Assembly: GCA_016801885.1 (NCBI GenBank)
Contig: CM028895.1
Span: 4,364,001-4,428,000 of the forward strand
DNA: 64,000 bases
Reading direction: 5' to 3'
Origin: Toxotes chatareus
Lineage: Eukaryota; Chordata; Actinopteri; Toxotidae
Shown in pieces: positions 44,701-47,700 of the stretch. Positions within the stretch are counted from its first letter, which is position 1. Every line of letters begins with the position of its first letter. The notes under the pieces were generated by a model, which saw only the letters and a list, made by a program, of their open reading frames with translations, was not told where the DNA came from and searched no databases. Both the position numbers and the translations under genes were made by a program.

Positions 44701-47700
44701 TGGACCTGCAGCTCACCAACGTCGAACACTTTTCAGAGAGCGACGTCCATCACAAGATACAGCAGCTCAATGTGAGGACACGGTTCACACACAGGCACTT
44801 CTTTTATAGCGACTGCACAAGGCACAAACTGCAGGTCACGCTCAGCGCGTGAGGAAAAGCTCTGCTCGGTTCATTTTAAAATTTTCTGAACAAACATACC
44901 TCTTTGTGATCAGTAATAAAACCAAAATGATTGTTTTTATTATTAAGGCCAAGATGTCTTGTGGATAATTTCTTCAGTTTTCTTGCTCACATCTGGCAGC
45001 ATTTTAAGATTCTTAAGGCTTCAGTTTTAAACTGTGTGTATTTTAGGAAGGTTTCTCTTCCAGTTCAGTTACTGGAAACTTTTACAAACAGTTGTGTTTG
45101 GTTTTCTGAAACATTCTTCTCATGTTCCTGACTCTGTTCATACAACCATTCAACCCTCTTCCTGCAGAGCTTCCAGAAGGAGATCACGCTGAACACTGAG
45201 CGCATCGACGGGCTGATAGTGTTTGGAGAGGGTCTGATCCAGAGGAGCTCACCGCAGGATGCAGCGCTGATAGAGGACGAGCTGGAGGAGCTGCACACCT
45301 ACTGCCAGGAGGTTTTCAGCAGACTGGTCCGCTTCCACCAGCGCCTCAGCCAGCCCCCGGTGAGCTGGATCACACACACAGGAAACTTTAAAAATAAGCA
45401 ACTCTTCTTTTTGTTCAGGGGCACATACAAAAAAAGTTTGGTCACCAAAGTAACAGAGTGGTTAGTTGGAATAACCAGGAGATCCCTGATCCCTCGAGGT
45501 TCTCGAGCTGTACTGTGGCTCATAAAGACGACTCACATATTCACACCTGGCTGAATACCTGTTATTTCTTTGCCTTAGATCAGAGAAGAGCCTGAGCTCT
45601 CTCGTACCACCTTTTCCTTGGAGTCGAGCTTGGAGCTGATTGGCCGGTCGTGGCTTGGGCGGAGCCAAGGAAGCCTCCCGGCCACGCCCACCCACCTGTT
45701 GGCCTCTCCGCTGGAGCGTTCAGGGTGGGGGACACCGGTGAGTGTGGACTCCCTGCCTCTGGAGTGGGACCACACCGGCGACGTGGGAGGTTCGTCATCG
45801 CATGAGGATGATGAGGAGAAGGAAGAGCATGAGGAGGAGGGAACGTACTTCAGTGCGCTATCAGGTACATTTACAGTGTGTAATCTCACAGAAAAACAGG
45901 TAGATTAAGAGATTTTAAAAAAACAACAGCCACAGATTTTCAAACATGGAAACGACACAGTCCTGTTGTACTGATGTGTGAATAAATGTAATGAAGAGGT
46001 AAAAAGGACTGAAAAGCCCAGCACGCCTGTCTCCACAGTTAACGATCTGTTCAGCTGCTGATGGATAGTTAGTGTTTTATTAGAACGTAACAGCAATGAA
46101 ACAATCAGCAAATTAAGTTTTATTTCTCCACTCAATTTGTTCTCTCGCTGCTGCTCCTTCTGTCTTGTTTACCCATTCTGTCAGTTTGTGTGGACACACT
46201 CTCTCCATCACTCTTTTTTTTTTTTTTAACTAGTTTGGAAGCCAACAACAAAGCTTCAAACGCCGTTTCTAAAACAAATAAATATTAAGAAACGTCCACC
46301 CCTCATCCTAATATTGATACTAGTCGTGCCCAGTTCTTGTTTTGTGAATCATGCGGCGCACAAGTTGAAGCAGTCGCAGTGCCCTGAAATTCTCTGCTGC
46401 AATAAATTTAGACAATAAATTTGAACAATAAAACAATTACACAGTTTATTTTTACTTCAGCCGTACTCAAATGAAATCAATAAACATTTGATGTAATGAT
46501 GTGTAATGTACATACATGTCCATACTCCTCTGGTCTGACCCCTCTCTCCTCTCAGAGGCGGAGTTGACTGAGAGCCAGGAGGATTTTGTCAAAGTCCCAG
46601 AGGCGGTACTAGCCTCTTCACTGGGTAGGCACCACAGACACCACGGTGAAATAAATGTCCTGCAGGAATCTTCCAGCATCTCATGTATCGCATCAATTTG
46701 CTTGTCGTGCTGCTGCTTTGGTACTTTGCTTCCTGTAGCTGTGGTCTAGAAAATCTTTGAGTGCCAGGGCAAAACCTTTCTACTTCTTTCTTTCTCTGAG
46801 ACAGTGGTCTGAAATTTTAAAATTACACTGACTGGCTCATGGGGAGGAAATAATTATAGGTGAAAAAATAAAAACCCTCTCAACTTCAAATCCTTGATTG
46901 GATTTTTTTGTTGTTGAAAAATAAGAATTTCAAGGCACTGTACATTCATATGACACTTTGCTGATGTTGATCAAACTTATTTACTGGACAAAGAAGTGGG
47001 TGCTCTTGTTATGTGTAACTAGATATTTTTTATGGGGTTTTTTTACTATTCATTTTGGTGGTGACCTTTTTATCAGCCTTTGCCATTGTATAGATTTCTT
47101 TTTTTTTTCCCCCATATACAGAATGTTCATGCTTCTGTTTCCCACCACCAAACCTCTTGTGTTTTTCAGTCAAATCTACATTAATATACAAACACTACCA
47201 TCACAGAAAAATCATCTACGTTTACAGACCACACCCATCAGAGGGAAATTATTAATAATTTTATAATTAATTTTACCAAGGTATTGTAACATGTCGTCTT
47301 TGAAAGTTTCATTGTTTAAGGGGTGGCGTGAACTGGCTTTCAAGTTTCCAGCTGCAGCCTGCTTGGCAGGGATCTTGGTGCTCTCATCTCTCTGCTGCTT
47401 GAACATGTGAAATATGGCATCAAAGAAACACCACTGCACAGATAACAATCTCTTCAGTTTCCTGGGGCGGGTGATTTATGCTGAGGTGGTATCATTACTT
47501 GGCTTGATTTGTGCATAGTTTTGGATGAATTTTAGTTTTGCAGCTTGATATATTATTTAAGCATCTGCATGTTTTCCTCTGTGGCATCAGTTGAGTTGAC
47601 ATCCAAATACAGAGTCAACGCCAAGCAGAACGCCAAGTATAAATCTACTGTATTTGTTAGCATCAAGGGGGGAGTTGTAGGTTTCAGCAGTGAGGATCAC

